Positions 18,465 through 27,140 of a stretch of 64,000 nucleotides of DNA are shown piece by piece. The notes under the pieces are model-generated. The model saw nothing but the letters and a program-made list of their open reading frames with translations. It ran no database searches and had not been told where the DNA came from. The DNA comes from Terrilactibacillus laevilacticus (GTDB lineage: Bacteria > Bacillota > Bacilli > Bacillales > Sporolactobacillaceae), in the NCBI RefSeq assembly GCF_006517395.1, contig NZ_VDCY01000008.1:62001-126000 (forward strand), given 5' to 3'. Made by a program: the position numbers and the translations under genes. Each line of letters starts with the position of its first letter. Within the stretch, counting starts at the first letter, position 1.

Positions 18465-19013
18465 CTATTGTGAAACATGTAAAACCTCATATACTGTAAG
18501 GTGATCTACTGAGTCAATTTTTGGCTTTTCTTGATAAAAACTAAATTGGCTATAACCCCATTTATCTGGGTTATAAATTAATAAATTCCCCAAACATTTT
18601 TCTGTATTTTTTACATATTGATTAATGGAATTAAACGGCGTTTTAATTAATGATTTACTCTCAGGAATATTTCCTGCATATTCAACAACATATCTACTTT
18701 TGTTAAAATCTTTTTCTAAGTTAATAGATAAAGGAACACCGATATTAATTTGTTGCCATCCAAAGGATTCTAAAATATTGTCATAAAAACCATCAAAGAT
18801 AAATTTGTTCATTCCTTGATAGTTATTCCAAAGATATAACGGTGCATAGGAATTATATAAATTTTCATATTTCTCTGCCTCAGTGATTAAATACGCTTTA
18901 AAATTAAGACCTGGAAAACCATCCGTTTTATGACCATTATCTTGCACCCTTTTTCTAATAATCCCCATATCATAATTTTTTGGCAAAATAACTTTATATT
19001 GCATTCCAACCAT
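18465..19013 (-). CDS. DUF4865 family protein
   Basis: About 182 residues matching DUF4865 (MQYKVILPKNYDMGIIRKRV, FPGLNFKAYLI, APLYLWN). Function unknown; the family is found next to LysR regulators and YrdN-type tautomerases, as here. Three in-frame starts exist; ATG 19013 has AGTGAG at a usable distance. First gene of the operon, 120 bases from the divergent LysR gene. Confidence 0.82.
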   Translation of the reverse strand: MVGMQYKVILPKNYDMGIIRKRVQDNGHKTDGFPGLNFKAYLITEAEKYENLYNSYAPLYLWNNYQGMNKFIFDGFYDNILESFGWQQINIGVPLSINLEKDFNKSRYVVEYAGNIPESKSLIKTPFNSINQYVKNTEKCLGNLLIYNPDKWGYSQFSFYQEKPKIDSVDHLTVYEVLHVSQ

Positions 19014-19090
19014 ATTTATCACTCACTTTCAATATTATATAAATGATCATAATGCGGGATTTAAACAATGTAAAATAGGTATAAGTTATG

Positions 19091-19116
19091 AATGATATCA
19101 TTTATAATGATATTCA
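19091..19116. promoter_or_regulatory. Candidate LysR operator
   Basis: AATGATATCATT is a perfect 12-base palindrome, followed after two bases by the half-repeat ATAATGATATT. It lies in the divergent promoter region between the DUF4865 operon and the LysR gene, the usual place for LysR-type binding. Sequence pattern only. Confidence 0.45.
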
Positions 19117-19133
19117 ATAAGGGGTTGAAATGA

Positions 19134-19922
19134 ATGGAAATGAATGATCTTATCATATTTAAAACTGTAGTGAATGAAGGTTCAATCAGTAAAGCCGCAA
19201 AAGAACTAGGTTATGTGCAACCAAATATAACTGAAAGAATTAAAAAACTAGAACAAGAGTTAGAAACACCGCTATTGCATAGATATAACAAAGGTATTTC
19301 ACTATTACCATCGGGTGATATTTTGTTAGATTATACTAATAAAATACTAAATCTAGTAGAAGAAGCAAAAAATGAAATTAAAATGAGTGGCAATACTTAT
19401 CGAATAGGGACGTCACAATCTATTTTGTCAAATTATTTAAGTAACCGTATCAATGAAAATTTCAGGAATTACCAAATATATATGGAAAGTAGTAATCATC
19501 TGCAACAACTATTAAAGAAACAAAGAGTTGACATGGTCTTAACTTATAGTCATTATTCCGATCCAGCGTTTCAAAAAGTCTTTAGTACTACAATTTCTAT
19601 GGGTTTACTAAAAGCAAAAGGAAAATCTAATATTGACTATTCAAAGGAGTTCTTTTTTGTTAGCCATGATAAACAATGTCCCTTTAGAAATTATACAATT
19701 GAATTCATGAAGGAAAATTCTCTCTCTAAAAAACAACTTCAGCAGCTAGATTCTTATTCACTTATTGAGGAATTCATTGCTCAGGGAAAGGGTTTAGCTT
19801 TTTTACCTATAAACAATGATAAATTAGAAAATATTGAGGAAGTACAAAAAGAAAAAATAACGATTAATTTTTTTACAATTCGTGAATCAGAAAAAAAGAT
19901 TCCAAGCGAATTATTTGATTGA
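19134..19922 (+). CDS. LysR family transcriptional regulator
   Basis: 262 residues with the N-terminal winged helix-turn-helix (FKTVVNEGSISKAAKELGYVQPNITERIKKLEQELETPLLHR) and a shorter than usual substrate-binding domain (usual total about 290-300). Probably controls the divergent DUF4865/tautomerase/CMD operon and itself. ATG 19134 has AAGGGG 9 bases upstream. Confidence 0.88.
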   Translation: MEMNDLIIFKTVVNEGSISKAAKELGYVQPNITERIKKLEQELETPLLHRYNKGISLLPSGDILLDYTNKILNLVEEAKNEIKMSGNTYRIGTSQSILSNYLSNRINENFRNYQIYMESSNHLQQLLKKQRVDMVLTYSHYSDPAFQKVFSTTISMGLLKAKGKSNIDYSKEFFFVSHDKQCPFRNYTIEFMKENSLSKKQLQQLDSYSLIEEFIAQGKGLAFLPINNDKLENIEEVQKEKITINFFTIRESEKKIPSELFD

Positions 19923-20190
19923 TAATGTAATTTTTAAATTAAGTTGATTAAAATCTCATAAATCCTTATTCTACTGCTCATAAAACGAATCCATTTTGAA
20001 AAAAGATTGATCAAAATCGATTCATTTCTTTTTAAATTAAACCTATATGCATAGTTCTTTTTGGTTGGTGAATATGGAGTGATTTTTAAGGAAAAAGAAC
20101 TTGTGAATTAAAGGATAAAATCAGAAAATCACTGACTAAGTGAACCATTCTTTAGCTAACGATCATTATTCTATTAATCTACTAAAAATA

Positions 20191-20222
20191 GGGAACGAGA
20201 CTCTAGTCTCGTCCCTTTTTTA
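20191..20222 (+). terminator. Terminator downstream of the LysR gene
   Basis: GGGAACGAGACT / AGTCTCGTCCC stem followed by TTTTTTT. The rest of 19923-20295 is AT-rich and shows no gene. Confidence 0.8.
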
Positions 20223-20295
20223 GGTTTATGGTAGAAAAGAGTTAGATTATTTGTTTTTTTCTGAATCAAGCTAATAATAATGGGGAGGGTACAAC

Positions 20296-21846
20296 TTGAA
20301 TAGACTGTTACAAAATATTATAGCCATTTCACTTTCAGCATTTTTGATTTTAACGCCAGTTCTATCTATTGCAGCCCATGCTAATGGACCAGGTTTTATG
20401 ATTGAAGGTGATCATACGTATATTATTAGTACAGCGAATGATTTTTCTAAAGGAACCGGTCAGAATATTTCCATACATCAGAGACCGAGCGACGGAGCAA
20501 TAACCTTGGAAAAGTTACGAGGTAAATATGCTACTGACGGCGTGTATGTATCTCCTGAAATTTCAACTAATAAATTTGATTATATGATTGCATCTTGGAA
20601 CAGTGACACGCCAACGGGAACATATGTCGAGATTCAGGCACGTGCCTTAATCAGTCATTATAACGCTGATAACCAATGGGTACAGGATTGGTCAACTTGG
20701 CGATCGTGGGGAAAATGGGGCACCAATATAGCCCGCGCCAGCGTATCTGATATGTCTGATCCATTAGCCTATGTAGATGTCGACACGTTCACCGTTCGGG
20801 GTAGCCAGGGAGAAAATGCAAACAAATTCCAAATAAAAGCGATTTTGCACAGCGATAATCCGCGTGTTTCACCTAGTATACGTCTTCTTTCTGCATCCAC
20901 TGAACTTGGTTGGAACACGACTAGTAAGCATCCGAGTAAAATCTTGTTAAATAAGGATATTGATACACCAGCCTATTCGCAAATGATTCGCGATCCAAAG
21001 ATTGCTGATTCCATTTGCAGTCCGACAACAATAACCATGGCGATGAATCGTATGGGTGAAAACTTGTTATTGGAAGAAACAGCCTATCGAGATTATGACT
21101 ACGAGTATGATGGATTTGGTAACTGGGCATTTAGTTCGGCACTCGCCGGCAGTTACGGATACAGATCATATTCCGTATTTACCGATATTGATGGATTGAA
21201 AAAAGAAATTGAGAAAGGATATCCTGTCGCAGTCAGCGTTAAGTACACAAATAATCCGTTGAACACAAAGCTACCTTATGTGGAGGGGGCTCCTGGCACA
21301 ACAGGTGGTCATTTAATCTTAGTGAGAGGGTTTAAAACGATTGGTACCCAAGATTATGTGATCGTCAACGATTCATTTGCCCCATCGGATGATACTGCAG
21401 TTCGGCAGTATAAGATTGATCAATTCCAGAAAGCATGGGCGAACGGTGTTGCTTACATCGTGCATAGTAAAGAAAAAGGTGCTGGTTACGCCGCTGCAAA
21501 ACGAGTTCAGGCTGCTTTGCTACCGACAGATCATGATAATGTATATGCGCTATACGTTGGCAATAAGAAAATCACCATTCCGACTCACTTTACTGCAAAT
21601 ATCAGTCCACTGACTGAACAATCTGGAACTTTAGCTTATACTATTTCGGATGGGGAGAAATATGATACAGATGCTCATAGGAAATTCTTTTATACTCATG
21701 AAACAGCGGATGGCAATATCGAGTTAAATGTGAGACAGTTGGAAAATGGCTTAAATGGAAAGCATGCGAAACTGACTCTTTATGTTCTTGGGACAGAAGG
21801 TCATAATTATGTTGCTACATTAGAATTGAATAAGAAAAACGATTGA
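20296..21846 (+). CDS. Large secreted C39-like papain-fold protein
   Basis: 516 residues with a signal peptide (LLQNIIAISLSAFLILTPVL, cleavage near AHA-NG). Residues 30-210 form an all-beta region of unknown family; the Peptidase_C39_2 domain follows with Cys in DSICSPTTITMAMNRMG, His in GGHLILVRG and Asp in VIVNDSFAP; the last 110 residues are another beta-rich region. Expected to be extracellular or wall-bound. TTG 20296 has GGGGAGGG upstream. Base composition is richer in GC than its flanks, which hints at transfer. Confidence 0.8.
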   Translation: MNRLLQNIIAISLSAFLILTPVLSIAAHANGPGFMIEGDHTYIISTANDFSKGTGQNISIHQRPSDGAITLEKLRGKYATDGVYVSPEISTNKFDYMIASWNSDTPTGTYVEIQARALISHYNADNQWVQDWSTWRSWGKWGTNIARASVSDMSDPLAYVDVDTFTVRGSQGENANKFQIKAILHSDNPRVSPSIRLLSASTELGWNTTSKHPSKILLNKDIDTPAYSQMIRDPKIADSICSPTTITMAMNRMGENLLLEETAYRDYDYEYDGFGNWAFSSALAGSYGYRSYSVFTDIDGLKKEIEKGYPVAVSVKYTNNPLNTKLPYVEGAPGTTGGHLILVRGFKTIGTQDYVIVNDSFAPSDDTAVRQYKIDQFQKAWANGVAYIVHSKEKGAGYAAAKRVQAALLPTDHDNVYALYVGNKKITIPTHFTANISPLTEQSGTLAYTISDGEKYDTDAHRKFFYTHETADGNIELNVRQLENGLNGKHAKLTLYVLGTEGHNYVATLELNKKND

Positions 21847-21877
21847 ATCATGGTCAATAATAACTTGACCTGCAGAG

Positions 21878-21914
21878 CTTCTCTCAACTATTAAGTTGGG
21901 AGAAGTTATTTTTT
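21878..21914 (+). terminator. Terminator of the secreted C39-like gene
   Basis: Perfect 12-base stem CTTCTCTCAACT / AGTTGGGAGAAG, loop ATTA, followed by TTATTTTTT. Confidence 0.85.
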
Positions 21915-22044
21915 GGTACATTTTATTTAAAAACCTTTTTTACTTTATTCGATAAATTTCGAGTGGTTCGGGTGGTGACAGGCATTATATTGTGCCCATC
22001 GACTTCCATCATACACTCCTTTTCCCTCATATTTCTCATCTTCG

Positions 22045-22069
22045 TTTGTCACCTTTTTGAACACGCACT
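22045..22069 (+). repeat. End fragment of the TTGAACACGCAC-bounded repeat
   Basis: TTTGTCACCTTTTTGAACAC then GCAC equals the terminal 24 bases of the structured repeat family (see 26458-26610). The body of the element is missing. Confidence 0.6.
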
Positions 22070-22090
22070 ATAAGGGACTCAGTTCCCTTT

Positions 22091-22171
22091 TTATTTATCC
22101 TTGTTTCTTCTAATTTTATTGAATACGAACACTAAACAGATAAAAAGAAAAATAAAAATAATGAATTTCAT
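22091..22171 (-). CDS. Possible 26-residue single-pass membrane peptide
   Basis: ATG 22171 follows AGAGGTGA and encodes MKFIIFIFLFICLVFVFN followed by the basic tail KIRRNKDK. The hydrophobic stretch and positive tail are typical of small membrane peptides, but chance cannot be excluded in AT-rich sequence. Lies between the two C39-like genes. Confidence 0.35.
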   Translation of the reverse strand: MKFIIFIFLFICLVFVFNKIRRNKDK

Positions 22172-22285
22172 TTTTCATTCACCTCTAAATTTAAATTATA
22201 GTGCGTGTTTAATTTGAATTGGTATCAAGACTCCAAAGAAAATGGAAATCATGGCCATAATGAATCATATAAAGGAGTGATTTCC

Positions 22286-22333
22286 ATGTCTAAACAAAAA
22301 CGAATACAACCAAAGAAATCAATTTACCACTAA
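22286..22333 (+). pseudogene. Truncated reading frame behind an intact ribosome binding site
   Basis: AAAGGAGTGATTTCC precedes ATG 22286 and 15 codons (MSKQKRIQPKKSIYH). The frame runs straight into the 3' end of the oppositely oriented C39-like gene, as if the downstream part of a plus-strand gene was replaced when that copy arrived. Original function unknown. Confidence 0.3.
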
Positions 22334-23023
22334 TGCTCTTTTTCCCATCGCATTATATATTTGAATAAATTCATTTTTAGGCACTCTTACGTTCTGTCCA
22401 CTTACTTTCGTCGATTCACAATCATTAAAGTAAACATATTTGCGATCAACACCTGTTACAACAATGCAATGTAGCGGGCGTGGAGCGAAAATGATCTTTC
22501 CGTTAGGTGTTTCCCATGTCCGTTTTATAGGCATTTCATGCGTAATCGTAAACCAAATAAGTGTAGGTTTTTTGTTTTTTACATAACCTTCAATCACATT
22601 AAAGTCTTTGCCATACAAAGCTAGACCGCCTTGACGGTAATTATCCAGTACTTTTTTTAACGGATTGGGATTAATGGTGATGCCATTATCATATGGATCT
22701 CCAACAAATCCAACTTCTGGATCTCCCCATATTTTAATGGTTCCATCTTGGTTTCTCTTTACAGGTGTATTGTCTCGAGGCATTTGATTGGCTAATGTCG
22801 TTTTGTTTACATCTATACCATAATATCTTAATGCCATGGCTAACGCTGTGACTTCACAACCTGATGGTAATTCAGGTCTCTGCTTGATTAATGGAACATT
22901 TAGTAGTTTAGTAGATGACAAACTTTTAACTCGACTTTTAACTGCTAAACAAATGAAAATTAAGGTCATTGCACTAGCAAATTTTGCAAAAATCGATTTC
23001 GTTTGGAATGGCTGTTTGATCAT
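22319..23023 (-). CDS. C39-like papain-fold protein without SH3b domain
   Basis: About 234 residues: one N-terminal hydrophobic segment (FAKFASAMTLIFICLAV) and a Peptidase_C39_2 domain with LPSGCEVTALAMAL, LHCIVVTGVD and FNDCES. About 80% identical over 190 residues to the domain of the gene at 15510, which has an SH3b domain here missing. ATG 23023 fits GGGAG upstream better than ATG 23041. Its last codons overlap a truncated plus-strand frame. Confidence 0.8.
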   Translation of the reverse strand: MIKQPFQTKSIFAKFASAMTLIFICLAVKSRVKSLSSTKLLNVPLIKQRPELPSGCEVTALAMALRYYGIDVNKTTLANQMPRDNTPVKRNQDGTIKIWGDPEVGFVGDPYDNGITINPNPLKKVLDNYRQGGLALYGKDFNVIEGYVKNKKPTLIWFTITHEMPIKRTWETPNGKIIFAPRPLHCIVVTGVDRKYVYFNDCESTKVSGQNVRVPKNEFIQIYNAMGKRALVVN

Positions 23024-23078
23024 TCTTCGTTTAACTCCCATCTATAAGAAATTAACAAACTCTAGATATATTTATATA

Positions 23079-23131
23079 ACAAAAATGACTCTGTATTGTA
23101 AAAGTACGACAACAAAGTCATTTTTGTAAAA
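23079..23131 (-). terminator. Terminator downstream of the VOC gene
   Basis: Inverted pair AACAAAAATGACT / AGTCATTTTTG with a 25-base loop, in the 150-base gap after the VOC stop codon. Confidence 0.5.
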
Positions 23132-23189
23132 ATACTTATGTAAATCTAGTTGAAAAAGGGGTTATATAACACTTGAAATATAGAATAAA

Positions 23190-23618
23190 TTATCCTTCTT
23201 GACCGTTTGTAAAAATCTGAAAGCTAACACCAAACTTATCTATTACACCACCATAAGCCGGGCTGAAAAACGTTTCTTGTAGCTCCATTGTTACTTCACC
23301 ATCTTGCTTTAGTGTCTCAAAGATCTGTCTAGACTTTTCAGCGTCATCAGTGGATATACAAATCGTCACTTGGTTTCCGCTTGTAATAGGCTGACCAGGA
23401 AATGTATCAGAAAACATCAGTTCTGTTTCGCCGACTTTTATTGAAGCGTGAGAGATCCGGTTCTTCGCATCCTCAGGTATTGGATACTCTGGAATTTCAG
23501 GCATTTCTCCAAATGACTGGGTAAAAAGCACTTCGGCATTTAATGCTTTTTTGTAAAAGTCAATGGCTTCACTTGCATTTCCATTCATAACTAAATACGG
23601 AATCAATTTCAATGTCAT
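23190..23618 (-). CDS. VOC (glyoxalase/PhnB-like) family protein
   Basis: 142 residues with the PhnB/YjdN-type pattern LIPYLVMNGNASEAIDFYKKALNAEVL and a second half DDAEKSRQIFETLKQDGEVTM...GGVIDKFGVSFQI. Members are metal-binding dioxygenase-fold proteins of mostly unknown role. ATG 23618 has GGAGATGA upstream, better than 23627. A 45-base fragment of a related gene lies at 17575. Confidence 0.85.
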   Translation of the reverse strand: MTLKLIPYLVMNGNASEAIDFYKKALNAEVLFTQSFGEMPEIPEYPIPEDAKNRISHASIKVGETELMFSDTFPGQPITSGNQVTICISTDDAEKSRQIFETLKQDGEVTMELQETFFSPAYGGVIDKFGVSFQIFTNGQEG

Positions 23619-23894
23619 ACATCTCATCTCCTATTTATTAATTTGTTTAAGACTAAAAGTGTTACTACCAATTAATGTTTGTCTTATGATGTATAACTGT
23701 ATTATTACCATAATTGAATAAAACCACAAGAAATATCGATCGTATTCATCAGTACATGATTAACCATCAAAATTCTACAGTAAGAAATAGTGGTCAACTT
23801 TATCAATAATATAAAAGATGGTTTCAAAGGAAATCCATTCCATAATTCTAGAGACCAATCTTAGTTTGACTAATTTATTTTCTCATCGAATATA

Positions 23895-24488
23895 TTAATC
23901 ATGTAATCCTTTCCCATCAAGAATTTGTTTCGTATATTTTTCAACCCTTGACTCTCGAGTTTTGGCTTGTTTAGCTTGAGAAAAATACAAAATGTATGCT
24001 CTTTGCCGTCCCGGTGTCAATGCTTCAAAAGCCGTTTTCAAGGCAGGGATTTCATCGAATTTATTTTGCAATTCTTCAGGAATGATGAATTCAGTGTGCT
24101 TTTTGAAATTCACTTCCAAACCGGCTTTTTCAACGCCAATCGCTTCATAAATATAGTCTTTTATGATCGTTTCCATCTCTACTATTTCTTGAACATGGGT
24201 GAACCGAATCTGACGCGCCGCCTGCACATTCTCCGTCTGTTGGATAAGAATCCTTTGGGTATCCTTTAACAAGGCACCTTTGTGAAACAGAAGCGCACAG
24301 TATTCTTTAAATCCATGTATTAATACGATATTTTTATTCTCATATGTATAACAAGGGTGCATCCACTTAAATTCTTCAGTCAGTTCGCAGTCAAGAATAA
24401 TATGTCTTAACTTCTCGTATTCTTCCTTCCACTTGTTAGCTTTACTTAGAAATTCATCTACCTTAGGATTCAATTGACTCTTTGTCAT
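23895..24488 (-). CDS. ydeI: YdeI/OmpD-associated family protein
   Basis: 197 residues: an N-terminal DUF1801 domain (EEFKWMHPCYTYENKNIVLIHGFKEYCALLFHKGALL) and the C-terminal YdeI region ending LTPGRQRAYILYFSQAKQAKTRESRVEKYTKQI. Length and order match Bacillus subtilis YdeI. The biochemical role is unknown. Confidence 0.82.
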   Translation of the reverse strand: MTKSQLNPKVDEFLSKANKWKEEYEKLRHIILDCELTEEFKWMHPCYTYENKNIVLIHGFKEYCALLFHKGALLKDTQRILIQQTENVQAARQIRFTHVQEIVEMETIIKDYIYEAIGVEKAGLEVNFKKHTEFIIPEELQNKFDEIPALKTAFEALTPGRQRAYILYFSQAKQAKTRESRVEKYTKQILDGKGLHD

Positions 24489-24714
24489 CTAGGAGCACCC
24501 CTCTTTCAATTCGATCAGCTGAGAGTCAAGAATGAGCTAACTAATGTTTCATTTTAGCTTTATTATATCTGAGACTTACTTTACTCTTTGTCTTAATGAC
24601 ATTTTAACGGAATACACTAGTCCTGTAAAACGCTCATTTTTTTACTGAATTTGATAAAGATCACCTGAATAGATGAAAACATCTTGATCATTGGTTTTAT
24701 TTTCATGTGTAGAG

Positions 24715-24849
24715 TTATACCAATTTTACAAAATTAACGTGCCACGCTATGAAACTATTGGGAAATTGCTCATAGCCTTCAAATGAAACTAGTTCATTGC
24801 CCTTTATTCCTATCTTATCAAGTAAGGGCTTCGTACATTGGATTAACAT
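24715..24849 (-). CDS. Short DUF6933-like protein, probably truncated
   Basis: AAGGTGA precedes ATG 24849 and 44 codons starting MLIQCTKPLLDKIGI and including FIAWHVNFV. The start MxIQCTKxLLD and SWHANL-like motif recall DUF6933, whose members run to about 170 residues, so this is the N-terminal third only. The rest of the 24489-24916 gap holds no other convincing gene. Confidence 0.4.
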   Translation of the reverse strand: MLIQCTKPLLDKIGIKGNELVSFEGYEQFPNSFIAWHVNFVKLV

Positions 24850-24916
24850 TCATTTCACCTTAGCATTCGCCATTTATTAATTACAATAAGCTACGTCCAA
24901 GTAAAAAACATTATAT

Positions 24917-25855
24917 TTATAATCCTTCCTTTAAATCTTCAAGCCTCTCTTTTATGGCTTCAATATCCATTTGATCCTTGGCGATTGCTAAACCTTTTTC
25001 GTATAGTTCTTGCGCTTTATGATAATCCTTCTTATGTTCAAAAAAGAACAGATCTCCCCACCCGATATAGCCCCAAGGATTGTCCGGAAAATCTTGCACT
25101 AACTTCTCAAACCCAGACTCAGCTTTCCCATATTGATCTAACTTAGCGTAAGAATCCGCAATGGCACGCCGCATATTATGAATAATTAGCTCACTTTCTT
25201 TAGGAAAATAGTTACAAAACTCGCGACAATAATTTATTCTTTTTTCAAAATAAACAGGATCATTCAAACCCGCATTATGAAGTTCAGCTTCTAGGTCCTG
25301 GCAAAAATCCCGAATAAAAAAACTGCCCTTATAGTGCTTGTCAAGATAATCCAAGTTTTGGAATTTAGGTTCAATCCTATCCTTTATTGCCTTCCATACT
25401 TTCAACCATGTATCACATGCAGATATAGAATCATTTTGATCTGCATACTCAATACCACTATCAATCAAGTCATTCATTTGTTCCATAGATAGTTTTTTTG
25501 ATGGAGCCAATCTCTCCCATAAAATCCAGGCCGCCAGCCAAGGGAAATCTTCATCTCTTCCCTTTGCAGTAACAGAATATTGATGGAACCAGTTTTCCGA
25601 AAGATCTTCAGCAGAGTAGAACTTTTCGACATCTTTTAAAAATGTTTCCTGTTTAAATGGAATACCAAATCTCCATAACTGGTGAATGATTTCGGCGGTA
25701 CTCAGTTCGTTTACCCCTTCATATGTAAGCAAGTGATTAAAGGGATTTCTTAAAGTTTCTTTCACATTCAATTGTTTATCTTTGTCCATACAGCATTTTT
25801 TATATTTTTTACCACTTCCGCACGGGCACAAATCATTTCTTCCAATTTTAAGCAT
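24917..25855 (-). CDS. SEC-C zinc-motif protein with TPR-like C-terminus
   Basis: 312 residues. The N-terminal SEC-C motif [18 protein letters not shown] binds zinc and is often an RNA- or protein-docking tail; here it is at the start rather than the end. The C-terminal 100 residues have TPR-like repeats ([37 protein letters not shown]). The role is unknown. Confidence 0.78.
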   Translation of the reverse strand: MLKIGRNDLCPCGSGKKYKKCCMDKDKQLNVKETLRNPFNHLLTYEGVNELSTAEIIHQLWRFGIPFKQETFLKDVEKFYSAEDLSENWFHQYSVTAKGRDEDFPWLAAWILWERLAPSKKLSMEQMNDLIDSGIEYADQNDSISACDTWLKVWKAIKDRIEPKFQNLDYLDKHYKGSFFIRDFCQDLEAELHNAGLNDPVYFEKRINYCREFCNYFPKESELIIHNMRRAIADSYAKLDQYGKAESGFEKLVQDFPDNPWGYIGWGDLFFFEHKKDYHKAQELYEKGLAIAKDQMDIEAIKERLEDLKEGL

Positions 25856-25972
25856 ATTTTTTCTCCCCTTAATCTGTCACTAATTTAACTTTCATTTCAT
25901 CAATCACAATCAGAATCACAAGAAGAGACTGCCATTTTACTTTGTAAATAATTATTTCCTTGCTTTTATCCT

Positions 25973-26212
25973 TTAGACATCATTAACTTGGTATTTCTTC
26001 ATTAAAACCTTAGCTTCTATGATACCCGCTTCAGTTAAATAGACAGATTTAGATCTAATACTTCCACGAATAAAATCCTCGTCAGTAAGTTCATTTAAGA
26101 CATCAAACGGATAGCCCTTCCAGCTTCTTCTCATTTCTTCATACAGTTCATCCTCTTTCCATGATGTTAAATATACCAATAACAAAGTATGTTCCTTAAT
26201 CTTTTCCTCCAT
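25973..26212 (-). CDS. DUF6429 family protein
   Basis: 79 residues, winged-helix-like: MEEKIKEHTLLLVYLTSWKE ... RRSWKGYPFDVLNELTDEDF ... RSKSVYLTEAGIIEAKVLM, matching DUF6429. Starts at 26224 (GTG), 26218 and 26212 are possible; AAGGTG fits ATG 26212. Function unknown. Confidence 0.7.
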   Translation of the reverse strand: MEEKIKEHTLLLVYLTSWKEDELYEEMRRSWKGYPFDVLNELTDEDFIRGSIRSKSVYLTEAGIIEAKVLMKKYQVNDV

Positions 26213-26457
26213 TTCCATCCACACCTTTTCTCCATAAGTGTTCCCTTAGCTTATTTGGATATGAGTAATTTACAATGTGTTAGGAAAAATCCCCTGAATA
26301 TTTTCAAAAACATCGGTATTGATAGACACTAGTACGGTTTACTAGTTACTTACAAAAGTCCTGTTTTGCCGCTGGGCCAATTGCCTTTTAATTATTACTC
26401 TTGTTAAGTAAAAATAAAGTCCTGCTACGCCTCTTTTCTCAAAATTTTTCTGTATGA

Positions 26458-26610
26458 GGTTGTTCAAAAAGTCAACAAATGATAAGCTACGAATCTCGGC
26501 GCCCGCTCGTTTTTCCGGTCCTCATGTAGTAAAAACCTACATTCCGGTCCTCAAAACAGCGCCGCCTTGATCTTCTTGCTACTAATTTGTCACCTTTTTG
26601 AACATACACT
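26458..26610 (+). repeat. Structured intergenic repeat, compact single copy
   Basis: Starts TGTTCAAAAAGTC and ends GTCACCTTTTTGAACATACAC. Block order CGAATCTCGGCGCC, CCGGTCCTC, hairpin ATGTAG/CTACAT, CCGGTCCTCAAAACAGCGCC matches the 3.4-kb tandem array, whose central hairpin is ACGTAT/ATACGT, that is, with compensating changes at two pairs. Confidence 0.75.
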
Positions 26611-26639
26611 GTATGAATTACTCATATTCACAAATTTTG

Positions 26640-26800
26640 ACGCGTTTCTTCTGCCACAAATTTATTTATTATGATAATAAAGTCATGGCACAGGGAACAG
26701 GAATTAAGGTCAAGGGAACCCACTTTTTCCCTTCATTTTTCACACTTTCAACCTCCAACCTGTCCCCTTTTTATATTTCGGGTGGTGATTGGCACCACCC
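26640..26800 (+). repeat. Intergenic repeat shared with 40330-40430
   Basis: GATAATAAAGTCATGGCACAGGGAA, then AAGGTCAAGGGAACC and TTTTTCACAC, correspond to GATAATAAAGTGGTGGTACAGGGA, GGGGTCAGGGA and TTTTTCACAC at 40335-40410. It ends in GGGTGGTGATTGGCACCACCC, an inverted pair of the GTGACAGGCACC family. Confidence 0.45.
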
Positions 26801-26803
26801 TCA

Positions 26804-26971
26804 TTAGATTATGGGATAGGTTTGTACGTAACGAGGATTAGTATAATAGGGCGGTCTAGGTCCTATTAACGGCATTGACCAAGTGTAAGGGTTGTTATTA
26901 TAGAGCATCTCTACTTTTTCATCAGAAAAATTCACTAGTAATAATTTGACTTCAGGACTATATTGAAACAA
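26804..26971 (-). CDS. Small Pro/Tyr/Asn-rich protein (55 aa)
   Basis: TTG 26971 is preceded by AAGAGGAGG. Translation MFQYSPEVKLLLVNFSDEKV, then MLYNNNPYTWSMPLIGPRPP, then YYTNPRYVQTYPII. The composition, with tyrosine, proline and asparagine in the second half, is like small spore-associated proteins, but I recognise no family. It stands alone. Confidence 0.5.
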   Translation of the reverse strand: MFQYSPEVKLLLVNFSDEKVEMLYNNNPYTWSMPLIGPRPPYYTNPRYVQTYPII

Positions 26972-27140
26972 GCGAATAACCTCCTCTTAAATTTACCTAA
27001 TACACCTTATTCAGCTACTTCTAATAAAGAGCAAGTACTTCTTTCATCCGCTTTAAACAATTTGGATTGGAACATGCACTAGGTGCGCCCATGTAACATA
27101 ATCTAAAACGGTATTTTCTATTACTGCAAGGAGGTCTCCA

